A DNA stretch of 64,000 bases from positions 434,001 through 498,000 of the forward strand of contig JAUIMM010000888.1 of NCBI GenBank assembly GCA_031769625.1, read 5' to 3'. Numbering within the stretch: the stretch's first letter is position 1; each line of letters opens with the position of its first letter. The notes under the pieces were generated by a model. It saw only the letters and a program-made list of their open reading frames with translations, had not been told where the DNA came from and made no database searches. The stretch is from Taudactylus pleione (Eukaryota > Chordata > Amphibia > Anura > Myobatrachidae). This document shows positions 1-9,489 of the stretch, piece by piece. The translations under genes and the position numbers were made by a program.

Positions 1-723
1 CTAAACCTTAGATCTTAAATACAGTCAATTCATAACATAATATAACCTTGAATATTAACCTTAATGCTAGGGAATCTTTCTATGTAAGTGTGCAATGTGT
101 AAGTGTGGGGATATTAAGAATAGATGCTAGTTAGCTCTGTGCGTCTACGTGTTTCTGGAGTACACCGTAGTACGTGTTTTGCAGGGTTGTTCATATTATA
201 TGTTTTAGTAAATGTATGTATTTATATAATGAGGACTTTTAATAGTGTTCTATTGCGTGGGAATTGCATGACGCTAAATAATAACATTGCCGTATGTACT
301 GATATTGTGTGAGATTTGCCAAAATGGCTCTGGGTGACCATTCGCAAAATGGCGTCGTGCAGATTTTAATTTCAACAGATTCTGTCTCAGCCAATCATCC
401 GGCTTCGACAGTCCACCCTTTGATAGCAAACAATACGCTATCACACTCTGATCTTAAATTTAATTTAGGCTTACACTATGACATTATTTAATGTTATATT
501 ATGGGATGGCACAAGGTGGTTCTTAAACCATCAATAATGTGTCTCTGGGAGGGACAAAAAACTACACTTATACGCACACTGCGGATCTTTGGAGATCATG
601 GGAAAGATGTGGGGATGCACCTAACCTATAATGGAAGCCTTGTAGGGGATAGGGACTTACATTATTTAAGATGTTTTAAAATAACATTTAATAACACACT
701 TCAAGCATGGCTAAATTTATACA
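1..723 (-). other. Possible 3' LTR or 3' flank of the endogenous retrovirus
   Basis: This AT-rich stretch lies immediately downstream, in the minus sense, of the env transmembrane reading frame, where a 3' LTR would be expected. On the minus strand it has an inverted CCAAT-type box (plus-strand CCAATC near 393) and a TATA-like run near 218-228. I could not find a convincing polypurine tract, TG...CA ends, or a partner LTR, and the outer end would lie beyond the window. It could equally be ordinary flanking DNA. No gene is supported here. Confidence 0.3.
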
Positions 724-1454
724 TCATCTGATGGTACATTCTAGTTCAGGGTTGTAATGCAGGTCTTCATTTACCTTGGTATTCATACTGTTACTACTGA
801 CCACCATCATAATTTCATTCCTTTGATTTACCTTATCCTTACATTTTCCACATTTCAACACAGTAGGAACACATTTGACACATAAGCCAATTACTATGAT
901 GACAACCAATATGAGGATCAGGAGTTTACCTACACTAGCAATCATTTCCTGGACCCACTCTCCTAGACCGGAGAACCATTTCACTGGGTTCAACCAAGAA
1001 ACCCATTTCTTCTACCTTTTCCTCTACTTCAGCCACTGAAGCATTATGGTTCTTCTGAAATTCCCATTTTAACTGCAGAATTTCATCCATCTTCCGGTCT
1101 ATCACCTCCTTGGGGTCACTAGTATCGTTTGTGATGCAGGTGCAACACTTTCCACCAAATTGGGGGCCAAAGTTACACAATACCCTCCAGTGACAGCTGT
1201 TAAATAATTTAACACTAGTCTATGTTGCACAAGTTCTTTCTTATAAGCTTGCAACTCCCTACCTGTATAACTAAACTTGTCATCATACATCTTGGTGAGG
1301 TGATATTATTTATTAATTTAGCAAGATCTTGAATATATCTGAAATTTAGAGTACCCCGAGCGATCCTGGTGGGATCCAATGTGACTAGAACTTGAAAGAC
1401 AGTTGTTTCACTAATCAACTGTGTAGTTTTATGTACATCACCAGGTGTCATATT
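724..1454 (-). pseudogene. env: Endogenous retrovirus env, transmembrane subunit, frameshifted
   Basis: This is the fusion subunit of a decayed class I retroviral envelope. The coding signal is spread over at least four overlapping pieces in different frames (1451-1215, 1290-1102, 1180-935, 993-724), so it cannot give an intact product. The first piece follows an Arg-Asp-Lys-Arg run encoded at 1466-1455, which fits a furin-type surface/transmembrane cleavage site. The second piece has a leucine-rich helix ending in Gly-Gly-x-Cys, the usual place of the immunosuppressive-like region. The third has a Cys-Cys-x-Cys cluster like the disulfide loop of gamma-type envelopes, followed by a charged coiled-coil-like stretch. 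The fourth has a Trp-containing membrane-proximal segment, a strong hydrophobic anchor (LLILILVVIIVIGLCV) and a short cytoplasmic tail. Each shift is a separate break, indicating an old copy. Confidence 0.8.
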
Positions 1455-2357
1455 TCTTTTGTCTCTGTGTTCATACTGTGTGTGAAGTTATGGTGATGGT
1501 GTGTTTTATGAATACCAAGCATTTCACCATGTGTAAGGGTCATAACCTCTGGGAGTACTCTTCCCAGATAACACAAACCTTCGGAACTCGGAGAGAGCCA
1601 CTTATATGCTTTTCTACCACATATAAAATATCCATCATCGGGGAGAACATAAGGAATAGTAAACATCATTATCATCACACACATTTCCCTCGCAAGTGAT
1701 CCTATTTCAGGTTCTCCCATTTGACTCATGCAAGTTTCTGGTTGTATTATCTTGGCACAAAATCCTTCTGGTACCCTACCAACCATTTCCTTGGTGGAAC
1801 TTAGTGTATATTTATACCGGAAGTGTCTTCCACCTAGTCTAATTCTGCATAAAAGTTCAAGATTTATAGGCTCATAATCAGCTCTTAGTGAGAAGGTAAT
1901 CGTCTGGTTATTCCCCGTTACCTCCCAACTTCCTGGTTTATTGAAGTTGGTGATGTTTAAACATAAAAGTGATCTATCTACTTGGTACTGGTGGAGTTTA
2001 AAATGAGGAGGTTTGGACTTAAGAAATTTTCCATCCAGTGCATCCCCTCCTCGCAATTCTAAAACCTCAGAGACATTTAATGGGAATGGAACTAACCCTA
2101 CATTATGCTGTCCTTGAGGCACGTGAGAGCACACCCAACAGTCAGTTTGGTTTAAAACTTTGCCCACCATGGTATGATGATTCTCTAAAGGATACCCACC
2201 CCAATACTGGTTATACTTAGGTTGGCACCGTTGGATGCAATTCTCATCAATTTGGGACCCACAAACCTCACACATACAATAATCCTCAGACGATAGACCT
2301 TCACACTGTCTCCGAGTTTCCAAAATAACAGATCTCTTAACAATTACTGTACTGGGT
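1448..2357 (-). pseudogene. env: Endogenous retrovirus env, surface subunit, interrupted
   Basis: This open stretch continues from the Harbinger MITE at 2361-2858 to a stop at 1448-1450. It is rich in Cys and has several N-glycosylation sequons (NQT, NVS, NIT, NFT). It contains a CWVC motif, the CxxC of the covalently bonded surface subunits of gamma-type envelopes. Nearer the C-terminus, a Cys-Gly-x-x-Ala-Tyr segment followed by a Gly-x-Cys and a Leu-Pro matches the receptor-subunit core of class I envelopes in general form. The cleavage site lies in a different frame, so a frameshift sits between about 1470 and 1490. The apparent N-terminus of the longer open frame up to 2461 is read from the inserted MITE and is not env. 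Confidence 0.82.
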
Positions 2358-2360
2358 TTG

Positions 2361-2858
2361 GGGCCTGATTCAGACCCACTCGCGAGCGGCCGTCCGCTCG
2401 CAAGTGGGCCGATGTTCTGGACTGAGCATGCGCACGACGGAGGGAGCTCCGTCGTGCGCATGCGCCAGACGCGACGAGCGAAGGAAAGTCCTTCGCTCGT
2501 TGTGTCTGATCAAAGGGGGCGTGCTGTCGATGTTGATTGACAGCACGCCCCCTTTGGTAGGCGTGCCTCCCATCAGAAGCCGGCCCACTGACATCACTAG
2601 TGATGTCAGTGGGAGTGATTTTGGCTCTGATAGAGCCAAAATCACTCCGGAGCTTGCGGTTGAAAACCTAAACCACAGGCTCCGGCTCGCAGTTTCGATG
2701 GTCTTGACCATCGCGGCCATCAAACTGCACGCTCGTATAGCCTGTGGGTGGTGACCCACAGCTATACAAGCGTCCAGGAGGACACTCCATTTTCATGGAG
2801 GCCAACCCTCATTCAGAGCGTGCGCTCTGCTCAGAGCGTACGGCTCTGAATGTGGGCC
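2361..2858. mobile_element. PIF/Harbinger-type MITE, copy 1, inserted in env
   Basis: This 498-bp non-autonomous element is flanked by a perfect 3-bp duplication TTG (2358-2360 and 2859-2861). Its ends match the terminal consensus GGCCCTCATTCAG of the copies at 5401-5940 and 21664-22202 imperfectly (GGGCCTGATTCAG on the left, GGCCCACATTCAG on the right). It has no coding capacity. Almost all of it is consecutive hairpins, including 17-bp perfect arms at 2426-2442/2447-2463 and a perfect 30-bp palindrome at 2584-2613. The 3-bp target site and ends starting GG suggest PIF/Harbinger, although TTG departs from the usual TWA. It is the most diverged of the three copies. Confidence 0.8.
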
Positions 2859-2861
2859 TTG

Positions 2862-3052
2862 GTCCGATACCGCCCTTGTGACTGTATTGCTCCTTCTCCC
2901 AACACCACTCCATCGATATCACCATCAGCTCCCCTCTCCATCCTCTGTCCTTCGTCACAGAAACCAGAGATCCCGAAACAACCCAGGATGATGAAAACTC
3001 TGGGAGAAAACACAAAGATAACCACAGCAGGTGACTCCGTTGCTGAAATCAA
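2862..3052 (-). pseudogene. env: Endogenous retrovirus env, leader and N-terminal part
   Basis: This is the likely start of env, separated from the rest by the MITE. A reading frame opens with Met at 3052. It has a hydrophobic signal-peptide-like core (VFIILGCFGISGF) about 20 residues in, followed by a charged hydrophilic stretch. A splice-acceptor-like sequence (minus-strand TTGATTTCAG) overlaps the start, as expected for a subgenomic env transcript. The frame is in register with the surface subunit because the MITE plus one target-site copy totals 501 bp. The family is clear only through the neighbours; by itself this segment is too short to identify. Confidence 0.55.
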
Positions 3053-3094
3053 TGATCTACAAATTTCTTTAACTCAGATATCTCACTGTAACCT

Positions 3095-3454
3095 TTAACC
3101 CTCCCGGAATTGAGTCGCAATTGATAGGTCCACGTTATCTGCCTCGATTCCGCCTTGTCTCTCCATCGGTTGGTTGACCTTCTTACAGTGAGTGGAATGG
3201 ACCCAGGTATCTCTCTCTGCCATCTTCAAGGAAGTTGTACTTGTCAGCAACACTTGATACGGACCTTCCCACCGATCTGTCAAACAACCTGAATGCAAGA
3301 AATTCCTGATCATAACAAATTGTCCAGGTTCAACATCATGACAGTTTGTTTCTGGCATATCATTTGACAACAATTTCAGTTTCTGTTGTTGCTGCTTTAA
3401 CTGTTTACTGATTGTTATAAGATACCTTACAGTAACCTCATTGTTACTTTTCAA
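3095..3454 (-). pseudogene. pol: Endogenous retrovirus integrase, C-terminal domain
   Basis: This segment encodes the end of integrase. It has a Gln-rich helix, a proline/valine-containing beta segment, and a WEGPYQV motif of the GPY/F type that marks the C-terminal domain of gamma-like and chromovirus-like integrases. It ends in a hydrophilic tail rich in Glu, Asp and Gln. It lies directly upstream of env in the minus sense. A gap of about 40 bp and a frame change separate it from the catalytic core at 3494-3874, so the domain is detached from the core. Confidence 0.75.
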
Positions 3455-3493
3455 ATCTTCCTGCGGACTTACTGTATAATCAAATGAGGTTGT

Positions 3494-4096
3494 CTACCAA
3501 ACATTATTTGAAAGGGGGACAGATTGAGAGGGAGTCAGAAGCACTACCACTTGTCTACCAAGGACAAGTGGTAGTGCTTCTGGCCACCCCAGTCCAGTTT
3601 CTGCCATGATCTTCCTTAATTTATTTTTAATAGTATCGTTCATCCTCTCCACCTTGGCACTGGCTTGCAGTCGGTAGGGGGTGTGCAGTCTACTATTAAT
3701 ACCCATCAACTTACACATGTTTTGGAAGACATCACCTGTGAAATGCGTACCCCTATCACTCTCTATAATTCTATGGATAGAGTATCTGCATACAAACTCC
3801 TGTACTATTTTCTTAGCAGTAAATGCAGCAGTATTATTAGCAGCTGGGTATGCCTCAGCCCAAGTAGAAAACACATCAGTTCACACTAATACATACTTGA
3901 GATTCCTGCAGGGTGGTAATTGGATGAAATCAATTTGTATTACCTGAAAAGGTCCATCAGTCAGAGGAATGTGGGATGGCTCGGTAGGGATTGTTTTCCC
4001 AATGTTTTTCCTCAAGCAGGTCAAACAGGACATTGCTCTCTTTTCCACTTGGTAAAAAAACCCGGTGCACACCAGTATGCTCTCACCAACTTGCAC
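3494..4096 (-). pseudogene. pol: Endogenous retrovirus integrase, zinc-finger end and catalytic core, with in-frame stop
   Basis: The integrase core joins viral DNA to the host chromosome. Reading down from 4096, the segment has the second Cys pair of the HHCC zinc finger (CLTC) and the first catalytic Asp in an IDF context. An in-frame TGA at 3881-3883 then breaks it. The same frame resumes with a Phe-Ser-Thr-Trp segment, the second catalytic Asp (ESDRGTHF) and the catalytic Glu (KVERMN). All three DDE residues are visible, but the stop and the changed 3' end disable the product. A perfect 20-bp inverted repeat at 3536-3582 lies at the distal end of the core, where normal integrase sequence is lost. 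Confidence 0.85.
3536..3582. repeat. Perfect 20-bp inverted repeat in integrase
   Basis: Arms 3536-3555 and 3563-3582 are exact reverse complements, separated by a 7-base spacer (TACCAAG). An 11-base word TTGTCTACCAA at the spacer edge also occurs at 3490-3500. The structure is local to this copy and replaces the expected integrase sequence, so it looks like a template-switch rearrangement, not a functional site. Confidence 0.85.
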
Positions 4097-4641
4097 ATAC
4101 CTTGCTTTCCCAAGTGAGTCAGACCATGTGCTGCCTCAGCCAGGCTTGGGTAGTACGCCTTGGGAGCCACTGGCTTACCTTGTCCATCTCTCCAGAGTCC
4201 AGAGGACTCTTGCCAACATCCCTTGGACCTCCAGACTGCCTTTTCCTGAATGGAACACAAATTTTGCTTCTCAATTAATTTCTGCATATCAATCGTTTGA
4301 AACATCATTTGGTTAATTGGCACGTTCACTTTTAAACCTGCTGCCCATTTGGCAGCTTTGTCTGCCCTATTATTGCCCAGTGATACCAGATCGTCCTCAC
4401 ATGTATGGTCTTTACACTTAATTACGGCCACTTCCTTAGGCAAATGGATCATTGTCAGTAGTCCTTTTATATGTATGGAATGTGCGACTGGTGTGCCTGC
4501 TGCTGTCATAAAATTTCTCAGACGCCATAGAGCACCAAAATCATGTAATACCCCGAAGGCGTACCTAGAGTCACTGAAGATATTAGCAGATTTGCCTTTT
4601 GCTAATTCACACGCTCTTCTTAGTGCCACCAGCTCTGCCAC
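4021..4641 (-). pseudogene. pol: Endogenous retrovirus RNase H and start of integrase
   Basis: RNase H removes genomic RNA during reverse transcription. Visible here are a Glu-containing helix (AELVALRRA), the Asp in FSDSRYAFG and the Asp in NNRADKAAK. These are the active-site positions of the retroviral domain. After a linker the frame runs into the His-containing half of the integrase zinc finger (AAHGLTHLGKQG) and ends near the first Cys, where a frameshift moves the reading into the 3881-4096 frame. The first active-site Asp region would lie before 4641 in another frame and is not clearly preserved. Confidence 0.82.
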
Positions 4642-4715
4642 TTGGGCCGAATGAGGTGGACCAGAGGTTCGGCTTCTATGATGTCTTCGTCATTTACAGC
4701 AGCATAAGCTGTGCA

Positions 4716-5397
4716 TTACTCTCCAGTGTCAGTCTGTCTATGACAACTCACATCCGTGTAAAATGTCACATCTACAATTTCTAAATATGTATCCTGTATT
4801 TCAGGTCTTGCAGTAAAGGTCTGAATCAAATATTCCATACAATCATGTGCATCAATATACCTGCAGAACTCACCTTCCACCAGCGACTCGCCTCTCTCCA
4901 CCCTTTGTGCATCCTGAGGCACATATGGTAAATACGCTGCTGGATTTAACGTACTGCACCGTTTGATGGTGATGTTTGCAGGTGCTATAAGGGCTAGTTC
5001 CCATTTCGTGAACCTAGCTGAGGAGACATGTCTGGTTTGGGCAGAATTAAGCAAAGCAGATACAGCATGGGGTGTATAGACAATCATATCATGGCCTAAT
5101 ACTACATCCTCACTCTTACTAACCAATAGAGCAGTTGCTGCTACACTTCTTAAACATGTTGGGAGTGATCTTGCCACAGTGTGCACTGTAGTATGCTATG
5201 GGCCTACTGGCATCACCATGTTTTTGTGCGAGGATACCTGCTGCGCAACCATTAGCTGCCGTACTGTACAAATCAAAAGGTTTTTCATAATCTGGTATTC
5301 CCAAGGCAGGTGCTCTTGTCAGACTATCCTTAAGATTAAGGAAAGCCTGCTCTGTTTCCTCTGTGTATATGACACGATCAGGCTTTGAGGAAGAGAC
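4716..5397 (-). pseudogene. pol: Endogenous retrovirus reverse transcriptase connection region, frameshifted
   Basis: Two overlapping pieces, 5397-5119 and 5186-4716, carry the thumb/connection part of reverse transcriptase that leads to RNase H. The first shows the TEQAFLNLKDSL and IPDYEKPF segments typical of this part of gamma-like pol. The second continues with an ARSLPTCLRSVAATALL helix and a His-Val-Ser-Ser-Ala-Arg segment. The overlap near 5119-5186 marks a frameshift. The upstream edge is cut by the MITE at 5401-5940, and another frame change separates this from RNase H near 4640-4720. Confidence 0.78.
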
Positions 5398-5400
5398 TAA

Positions 5401-5940
5401 GGCCCTCATTCAGTAGCGGTCGCAAGAAGTGATCGCTCTTTCTGAATGAGGGCGGGCGCTTCTTTTTTTTCTGTGCGGCCTCATGGTTGCTAGCTAAGCT
5501 GTGGGTTACCACCCATAGCTTAGCGACTGACCAGGGTGATAGTCGCGATGGTCAATACCATTTTGACCAATGGGGCTTGTGACGAGACCCTAAGGTTGGG
5601 TCTCGGCAACCGCAAGCCCCAGGGAGTTTCCTGCTCTGATCAAGCAGGAAACTCCCCACTGACATCACTGCTGATGTCAGTGCGGCCGCCCACACAATGG
5701 CAAGCGTTCCGTTAGGAACGCCTCCTTTTGTGTAACCACCCCCCCACCCCACCTACAAAACGAGGTGAGCTGTCGATCAACATCAACAGCTGCCCCTTTT
5801 GTAGTGAGCTCTGGAGCGAGAGAGTTTCTCTCACGCTCTGGGGCTTGCGCACGTGCAGTGCGGCCGCTGCACATGCGCAGGACCAAAACATCAAGTAGTT
5901 GCAAGCAGTGAGTGCTTGCGACCGACTCTGAATGAGGTCC
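5401..5940. mobile_element. PIF/Harbinger-type MITE, copy 2, inserted in pol
   Basis: This 540-bp element has ends GGCCCTCATTCAG and GGACCTCATTCAG (as reverse complement) and a perfect TAA target duplication at 5398-5400 and 5941-5943, the expected site of PIF/Harbinger elements. It lies in the opposite orientation to copies 1 and 3 and is closely similar to copy 3. Internally it carries a chain of palindromes, including a CACTGACATCA...TGATGTCAGTG pair, and no coding potential of its own. Retroviral pol reading frames run into it by chance. It splits the reverse transcriptase/RNase H connection region. Confidence 0.9.
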
Positions 5941-5943
5941 TAA

Positions 5944-7255
5944 GTCCTGTAATGGTAAAGCCAAAATAGAAAAACCTGGGATCCACATTCTGCAGTATCC
6001 ACATATTCCCAAGAAGGTACAAATTTGCTGCTGGTTCTGCGGCAGTGTCATGGTCCATATGGCCTGGATTCTGTTAGTGATCAGATGTTGTAACCCCTGG
6101 GTTAGGCAATGTCCCAAGTATTTAACCCTGGACTGGCATGGCTGTAGTTTGTCCTTAGCAACCTTGTGTCCTGTTTGCGAGAGATGAAGCAATAAAAGTT
6201 TAGTGTCATTTAAACATGACATAAACGAATCAGAACACAACAATAAATCGTCCACATATTGTATTAGAACAGATCCATTGGCAGGTTGAAAAGATTGTAA
6301 AGGCCTGGGAAAAGATACTGTGGCTGTCAATGAAGCCCTGGGTAAATCGTGTCCATGTGTATTGTACCTCCCTGTATGTAAAAGCAAATAGGTACTGACA
6401 GTCAGGGTGAAGAGGGACAGAGAAGAAAGCAGAACAGAGGTCAATGACTGTAAAATGGGTTGCATTTGGTGGGATCTGCATGAGAATGACAGCTGGAATT
6501 GGCTCTCTACTACCTCATTAACCCCTCTAAGGTCCTGTACCAGCCTATAACCCCTCCCACCACTCTTCTTCACAGGAAAGATGGGACTGTTGGCTACACT
6601 CGCTGTACAGACTAAAATTCCCTGTTGTAATAACCACTCAATTATGGGATAAACCCCTATCTCTACCTCCTGTTTTAACGGGTACTGGGGAATTTTTGGA
6701 GCTTGCCTACTGCTTTTTAGATTTACCATTACGGGTGCTACGTTTGCCATCAATCCAGTGTCCTGTTCTTCTTTGGTCCAGAGGGACCCCGGTATCTGAG
6801 ATAACCTTTGTTCTACTTGAGATGGATTTTTATCTGACACAGTAGAGTGAAACATTAACCTTTGGGGAGTGTCCAGTATATCCCTCACTTTGTGCGCAAC
6901 TCTCTCTGGGATATCTAGAAATATGCCATTAGGGGTACAATAAATGACACATCCCATTTTACATAACAAATCCTTTCCCAATAGGTTAGTAGGGGCCGCT
7001 GCTGCCAGGAGAAAGGCGTGCCTGGTATGCAATGGACTGATAGTAACCTCTGCAGATTTGGTTAAAGGATAATGTTGCACTTTACCCGTTACACTCATTA
7101 CTGCTACTGTTTTGCTGGTCACCTGTAAATTAGATGGAGATTTTATCACTGATCTGGATGCCCCTGTGTCTACGAGAAAAGAATGTTTAGTACCAGCTAC
7201 ATCAATTAACATTACAGGTTCTTCTCTAACATTCCCAGTTAACCTGACTGAAGAC
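5944..7255 (-). pseudogene. pol: Endogenous retrovirus protease and reverse transcriptase, frameshifted
   Basis: The protease comes first in the minus sense. It has the active-site LVDTGAS about 30 residues after the break point, and an LLGKDLL segment like the second half of the fold. Reverse transcriptase follows, with fingers segment RLVQDLRGVNEV and the catalytic YVDD in LIQYVDDLLLCSD. A central stretch, about 6260-6480, reads correctly only in another frame, where the first catalytic Asp lies in FTVIDLCSAFF. Thus two compensating frame changes bracket the palm. The main frame then regains the post-YVDD thumb and is cut by the MITE. Upstream, retroviral sequence ends abruptly at 7255 against a hAT terminal sequence, and gag is not seen. 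The motifs support a gamma/epsilon-like class I element. Confidence 0.87.
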
Positions 7256-7691
7256 CAGGGCCGGACTGGGACTAAAAATAGGCCCTGGCATTTACAGAAC
7301 ACAGGCCCAACTCGCATGAACACATGGCTCCTGACATAGACTCCTCCCCTTACTATTCCTGACTCCTCCCACTTCTTATTCTATGCTGTTACAAATATAA
7401 TTAATATTAGAACACCATACAAGTATACATTATTCTCTGTATGAAAATACACACAACAGGAGACATTCTGCAGGAGATCCAAACATGTGCCATAGTCAGA
7501 CATTTGGTATTTAGTTTGTTCTGTTAGGTAAAGCTGGCACTTCATTTGGTGTAGGTTACACACAAGGATCAGGGAAGGCATTTTCCCAATTGACCAAGCC
7601 CTAGCTTAGCATTTGTATAAGATTAGATAGTATCACTGTAGGAATTTTTTAGTGCAGGGGTGCTGAATACAGAGGATGACATGTGTGCCCC
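7256..7691 (+). mobile_element. hAT-like element fragment with CAGGGCCGGACTGG end
   Basis: The segment opens at 7256 with CAGGGCCGGACTGG, a hAT-style terminal sequence starting CAGGG, exactly where retroviral homology stops. The following C-rich segment near 7265-7375 looks like the subterminal region of a dispersed element. I found no matching inverted end or 8-bp duplication downstream, so the right boundary is arbitrary and the copy is probably truncated. The frames at 7381-7581 in this piece are not recognisable. Confidence 0.5.
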
Positions 7692-7900
7692 CAAAGCCGT
7701 AACTACACATTTTGGTGCCCTGTGTACATAAAGAACATTGGTGCCGCTATCCATAATCGAAGCAGGGAGAGTGCGCGCCGCAGGCGCGCTCAGAAAAACA
7801 CAGGTTTGGTCTCGCTGGGAAGGGGCATGACCACACGATAGTACCAGGGGTGTATCTAGGGATCCAAGCGCCCCTGGCAATGTAATGGACTGGCGCCTCC

Positions 7901-8412
7901 CCTATGCAGTGCCCCCAGTAGTAACCCTCCAGTAGCAATCCCCCTATGCTGCATTGCCCCCATTAGTAGCCCCCCTATACAGTGCCCCCAGTAGAGTGTC
8001 CCCCCTATACAGTGCAAACCCCCTAAATTACCCCCAGTAGTGGCCACCCCTATACAGTGCCCCCAGTAGTGGCCTCCCCTATACAGTGCCCCTAGTAGTG
8101 GCCACCCTTATACAGTGCCCCCAGTAGTGGCCACCCCCCTAAATTGTCCCCAGTAGTGGCCACCCATATACAGAGCCCCCAGTAGCAGGCATCCCCTCCA
8201 TAAAGTGCCCCCAGTAGCAGCCACCCCTTATTTCAGTGCCCCCAGTAGTGGCCACCCCTATAGAGTGCCCCCAGTAGTGGCCACCCCTATAGAGTGCCCC
8301 CAGTAGTGGCCACCCCTATAGAGTGCCCCCAGTAGTGGCCTCCCCTATAGAGTGCCCCCAGTAGTGGCCACCCCTACACAAAGTGGTCACCCCCTATTTC
8401 AGTGCCCCCCCT
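7901..8412. repeat. 29-bp minisatellite inside the nested hAT
   Basis: About 16-17 imperfect copies of a 29-bp unit built on CAGTGCCCCCAGTAGTGGCC plus ACCCCTATA. The copies are degenerate at the left and regular from about 8035 to 8370. The array is very C-rich on this strand. Confidence 0.88.
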
Positions 8413-8413
8413 A

Positions 8414-8434
8414 CGCACACACACACACACACAA
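8414..8434. repeat. AC dinucleotide microsatellite
   Basis: A CACACA run of about nine units, followed by AAAGAGAG and a poly(A) stretch, directly after the 29-bp array. Confidence 0.9.
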
Positions 8435-9093
8435 AGAGAGAAAAAAAAACTTACCTGATCCTCGCTCCAGACGCGACCGCCGCTGTCCGCATAGTCCCGC
8501 CCGCTCTTCTCCTGCATGGGAGAGACATCATATGTCATGACATCTCTCCCATCACATGCTACAGAGCTAGCCGGAAGACGGAGCTCATTAGTGAGCTCCA
8601 GCCGGCTCCCTCCACGGACAACGCAGCAGCTAATGAGAGTCAGGCAGACTCTCATTAGCTGGCTGCTATTACAAACACACAGCCGCCGCTGGTGGCTGCA
8701 TGTTTGTAAACTGTGTAGGGCAGACCGCTATCACTGTGGTCTGCCCTACACTTGTGGGGTCGAGGGACTTGTCCACCCCTTGGCTACTGGTGGCACTGCC
8801 GGGTGGCACCCCCCCTTTGGTCGGCGCCCCTGGCGAGTGCCATCCTGGCCAATGGGTAGATACGCCCCTGGTCAAGTGGTGCTGTTTGGGCCTGTCAAAT
8901 TTCTGTTTATCATTCTTGCTTATAGCTTCCTCTTATTTCATCCCCAGCATCTCCTGGCCTCTCCTATTGCTTTCCTGGCCCTTCCCCATGAAGCCATAGC
9001 CCTTTTTTTGTGTGCATTATGTCCCTTTGAAAAATTAGAGGGCACCAATGCTCTTTCTGGCATAGGGCAACAAAAAGTCTAGTTACGGCTCTG

Positions 9094-9489
9094 CTCCCTC
9101 CCGAGTGCCAAAAAAATATTAGTTAATCAATCAATCAGTTTTTTTTGCATGTGTTCACGTTAGCCATGGCATCATAAAACGCCTCTGCTGAGATTTGCAT
9201 AAACATTTTCAAAGGTGAAAATAGAGGATATGGTTTAAAAAATGGAATAAAGCAGCTAAAACTGCGTTCTCTGATTATAGTGTCCCTACTCCCTACCCAT
9301 GGCCCCTCTACCTGACTTTCAGTGAGTCAGAGGGGCAACTCCATGCAGCCATATTCCAGAATGCAGCTGCTCCTCCTGTAGTCCAGGTCAGAAGATGTGT
9401 AAGGGGTGTGGTGATGATATGGACTAAAAATGGAGCTCACATCCACTAAAGTGGACAATGAATCCCCAATCTAACAGGGAGCGCAACAG
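9094..9489. other. Unassigned sequence between hAT pieces
   Basis: I see no gene, tandem repeat or clear inverted end. It is AT-rich to 9260 and mixed after that. It may be the body of the hAT copy whose transposase remnant begins at 9490. Confidence 0.5.

Larger units (their letters stand above)
7845..8870 (+). mobile_element. Nested hAT-like element (CAGGGGTGTATCTA) carrying a 29-bp minisatellite
   Basis: The left end CAGGGGTGTATCTAGGG at 7845 and the right end (reverse complement CAGGGGCGTATCTACCC at 8870) form a good terminal inverted repeat. The 1026-bp element has no coding frame. After about 55 bp comes a C-rich 29-bp tandem array (7901-8412), then an AC run, then a chain of hairpins at 8512-8755 (for example around the CATATG at 8527 and arms near 8634-8665). 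The flanking 8-mers GATAGTAC and GTCAAGTG do not form a clear duplication. The left end of the same family recurs at 25589, next to the giant satellite. Confidence 0.8.
7692..9093 (+). mobile_element. hAT-like element with AGCCGTAACTA ends, containing a nested hAT
   Basis: The left end CAAAGCCGTAACTACAC at 7692 and the right end, read as reverse complement CAGAGCCGTAACTAGAC at 9093, form a terminal inverted repeat of hAT type. Bases 7692-7844 and 8871-9093 are the element proper; everything between is a second hAT insertion. No transposase frame is present. The 8 bp on either side do not match convincingly, so the target duplication has decayed or the ends are slightly misplaced. Confidence 0.7.

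Noticed and set aside
1..723. A complete LTR with defined boundaries
   Set aside because: No polypurine tract, no TG/CA termini and no second LTR to align with; only weak promoter-like words.
2370..2759. Coding frames spanning the Harbinger MITE on both strands
   Set aside because: The sequence is palindromic, so open frames on one strand mirror the other; the element is non-autonomous.
3665..4654. Plus-strand frames across integrase and RNase H
   Set aside because: They are antisense shadows of the minus-strand retroviral domains, which carry the recognisable motifs.
7837..8878. 8-bp target duplication for the nested hAT
   Set aside because: GATAGTAC and GTCAAGTG share too few positions to be called a duplication.
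8352..9082. Plus- and minus-strand frames of 62-188 codons in the nested hAT
   Set aside because: They read through the minisatellite, an AC run and hairpin arms, with no conserved domain.
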